64,000 bases of DNA from the NCBI RefSeq assembly GCF_020382885.2, contig NC_058513.1:17509641-17573640 (forward strand). Reading direction: 5' to 3'. The notes below the pieces were generated by a model that did no database searches, had not been told where the DNA came from, and worked only from the letters and a program-made list of their open reading frames with translations. Below are positions 62,698-64,000 of the stretch, piece by piece. The position numbers were made by a program, and so were the translations under genes. Each line of letters begins with the position of its first letter. Position 1 is the first letter of the stretch. Source of the DNA: Scatophagus argus (taxonomy: Eukaryota > Chordata > Actinopteri > Scatophagidae).

Positions 62698-64000
62698 AGG
62701 TCGCCAGTCTGCACGCGTGCACAGGGACAGAAGCTGCAGCCTGCTTAATTATTAACTAAATTCAAAACAATGCACTCAGATACTTACTTTTAAATGTGAC
62801 CTGAAGGGTTTAGAGCCCACTGTTGGCTTTATTAATAGTGAATTAATCATTAAGGTAGGTTCATCAGCACAGATGAGAACAGAAAACAATCCGGTCGGAT
62901 GGTGTTTCTCCCCTTCTGTTGGCTAACAACACAGTTTAATAAATTCTCTTATTTTCTGTAAGTCATCAGGTCTGAGTTACAAGAGTCAGTGAGTCTTTGA
63001 TAAGGTTTGAAATGTTAATAAGCCGTTAATGTCAGGTTTGGTCTGAAGTTGTCCGTGTTATTAAGTGATTAATAAATGCAGCTGAGTCAGAGGAAGTTTG
63101 CACGACCTGCGGCTGTTGAAAGGTACCAGAAAAACACTTCAGTCCAGAGTTCAGACATCAGTGTTTCAGCTGTGTGACCTTCATCGCACGGGGATTTTTA
63201 TTCTTGGACTTTGACTGGTTTTTAATATTTGCAGGCCGTGTAACTCAAGCTTTATCTGCCTTCAGGCTCACAGTGATGGAAGAAGAACTCGGATCCTAAA
63301 AGTACCAGTCACACACTGCAAAAATACTCAGTAAGTGGTAAGAATACACAGTGAGAGTGTGCTCACTCTGTAGAAAATGTTCCCATGTGAGAAATTATTA
63401 TTATGTATGAAATAGTTCACACTGATGAATCCTGTAAACAGGATCACATGGTCACATACAGTTTAGGGGTCGAACCCCCAAAGGAGCTGATGAGCTGATT
63501 GGTTTGACAGAAAAGAAGACAACATGCAGGACCTTTTGGCCACACAAGACTCTGTTCGTTTTTCAGCCTTTTCTCTAATCTTTTCATTTATTTAGAGAAA
63601 TGTTGAATAAAATGAATGAAATAAAAAATATGAAATAAAAATTAAATTGCTTACAGCTCACAGACATCTAAGCTTTTTGTAACAGGCCAAAAAGCTTTGG
63701 ACCCACAAACTGAATAACAAAAGCTATAATCCTTTTTTTTTATTATTTTAAATCTTAAAGTTACACGTGCTTATAGCCGCCTGTTAAATGCGGTGGAATA
63801 AAAAGCACTGGCCTCTGAGACGTATGGAGTATGACTTCAACGTGGCATAACATGGACTTACTCAAATACACTCAGCTGCTTTCCAGCCGTGAAGAGGAAG
63901 AGCAGCTCGGTCTGATTTTCAGGCTCAACAGCCTGAGTTCTGATCAGAGTTTCTCTCTCGGCTCAGAGTGTCGGGGATTAAAGGTTTATTCCCTCCACTC
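62698..64000. other. Intergenic DNA upstream of mir-10
   Basis: No coding exon, homeobox or repeat family recognised to the end of the window. The next Hox gene (hoxb5b expected) lies outside. A MafB/ETS motif pair at 63080-63097 is listed separately. Confidence 0.5.
63080..63097 (+). promoter_or_regulatory. Candidate MafB (kreisler) plus ETS element
   Basis: GCTGAGTCAG (63081-63090) is ten bases of the MARE consensus TGCTGAGTCAGCA and runs directly into the ETS-type AGGAAGT (63091-63097). The mouse Hoxb3 rhombomere-5 enhancer is known to need kreisler sites with a nearby ETS-related site. Here the pair is about 4.5 kb upstream of hoxb3b. A preceding GTGATTAATAAAT (63065-63077) is Pbx/Hox-like. 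Confidence 0.35.

Noticed and set aside
63467-63485. Palindromic GGGGTCGAACCCCC resembling a tRNA T-arm
   Set aside because: The B-box lacks one T of GGTTCGA and no A-box, acceptor stem or anticodon arm lies upstream or downstream.

Overview
The window is vertebrate genomic DNA, almost certainly a teleost fish. It shows multi-exon genes with consensus GT-AG introns, long CA/GA microsatellites, a decayed LINE, a dispersed AT-rich repeat typical of fish genomes, and the 3' end of a duplicated Hox cluster. The gene order cbx1 - snx11 - skap1 - hox1 - hox3 - mir-10 is the HOXB neighbourhood known from human chromosome 17. Hox2 and hox4 homeoboxes are missing between hox1, hox3 and mir-10, and the hox3 gene is very divergent. 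This points to the second teleost copy, HoxBb, of a species that keeps hoxb3b (probably a percomorph-like fish; inference).

Layout. 1-1.46 kb: probable 3' UTR of an unseen + strand gene (nfe2l1-like by synteny only). 2.1-2.7 kb: LINE remnant. 3.0-7.0 kb, minus: cbx1 (HP1-beta), 179 aa. 7.86-16.15 kb, plus: snx11, PX domain followed by an unusually long acidic tail, 607 aa. 17.1-46.0 kb, minus: skap1, twelve coding exons, 363 aa, with two large introns (8 kb and 12.7 kb) that hold no other recognised gene but several candidate regulatory blocks. 46-53.5 kb: gene-free 3' flank of the Hox cluster. 54.2-55.34 kb, minus: hoxb1b, two exons, 289 aa. 56.7-58.6 kb, minus: hoxb3b, two exons, about 279 aa. 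62.6 kb, minus: mir-10 hairpin. The rest to 64 kb is non-coding.

How the parts relate. cbx1 and snx11 are divergent; snx11 and skap1 are convergent; skap1, hoxb1b, hoxb3b and mir-10 all read on the minus strand. cbx1, snx11 and skap1 are functionally unrelated bystanders (heterochromatin, endosomal sorting, immune-cell adhesion), but skap1 introns commonly host Hox regulatory DNA. The strongest regulatory reads are a DR2 retinoic-acid element just past the hoxb1b poly(A) site, a Pbx-Hox/Sox-Oct autoregulatory block 190-250 bp upstream of the hoxb1b ATG, and a cluster of AGGTCA half-sites inside skap1. The gene models were built by hand from splice sites and reading phase; all coding exons join in frame.
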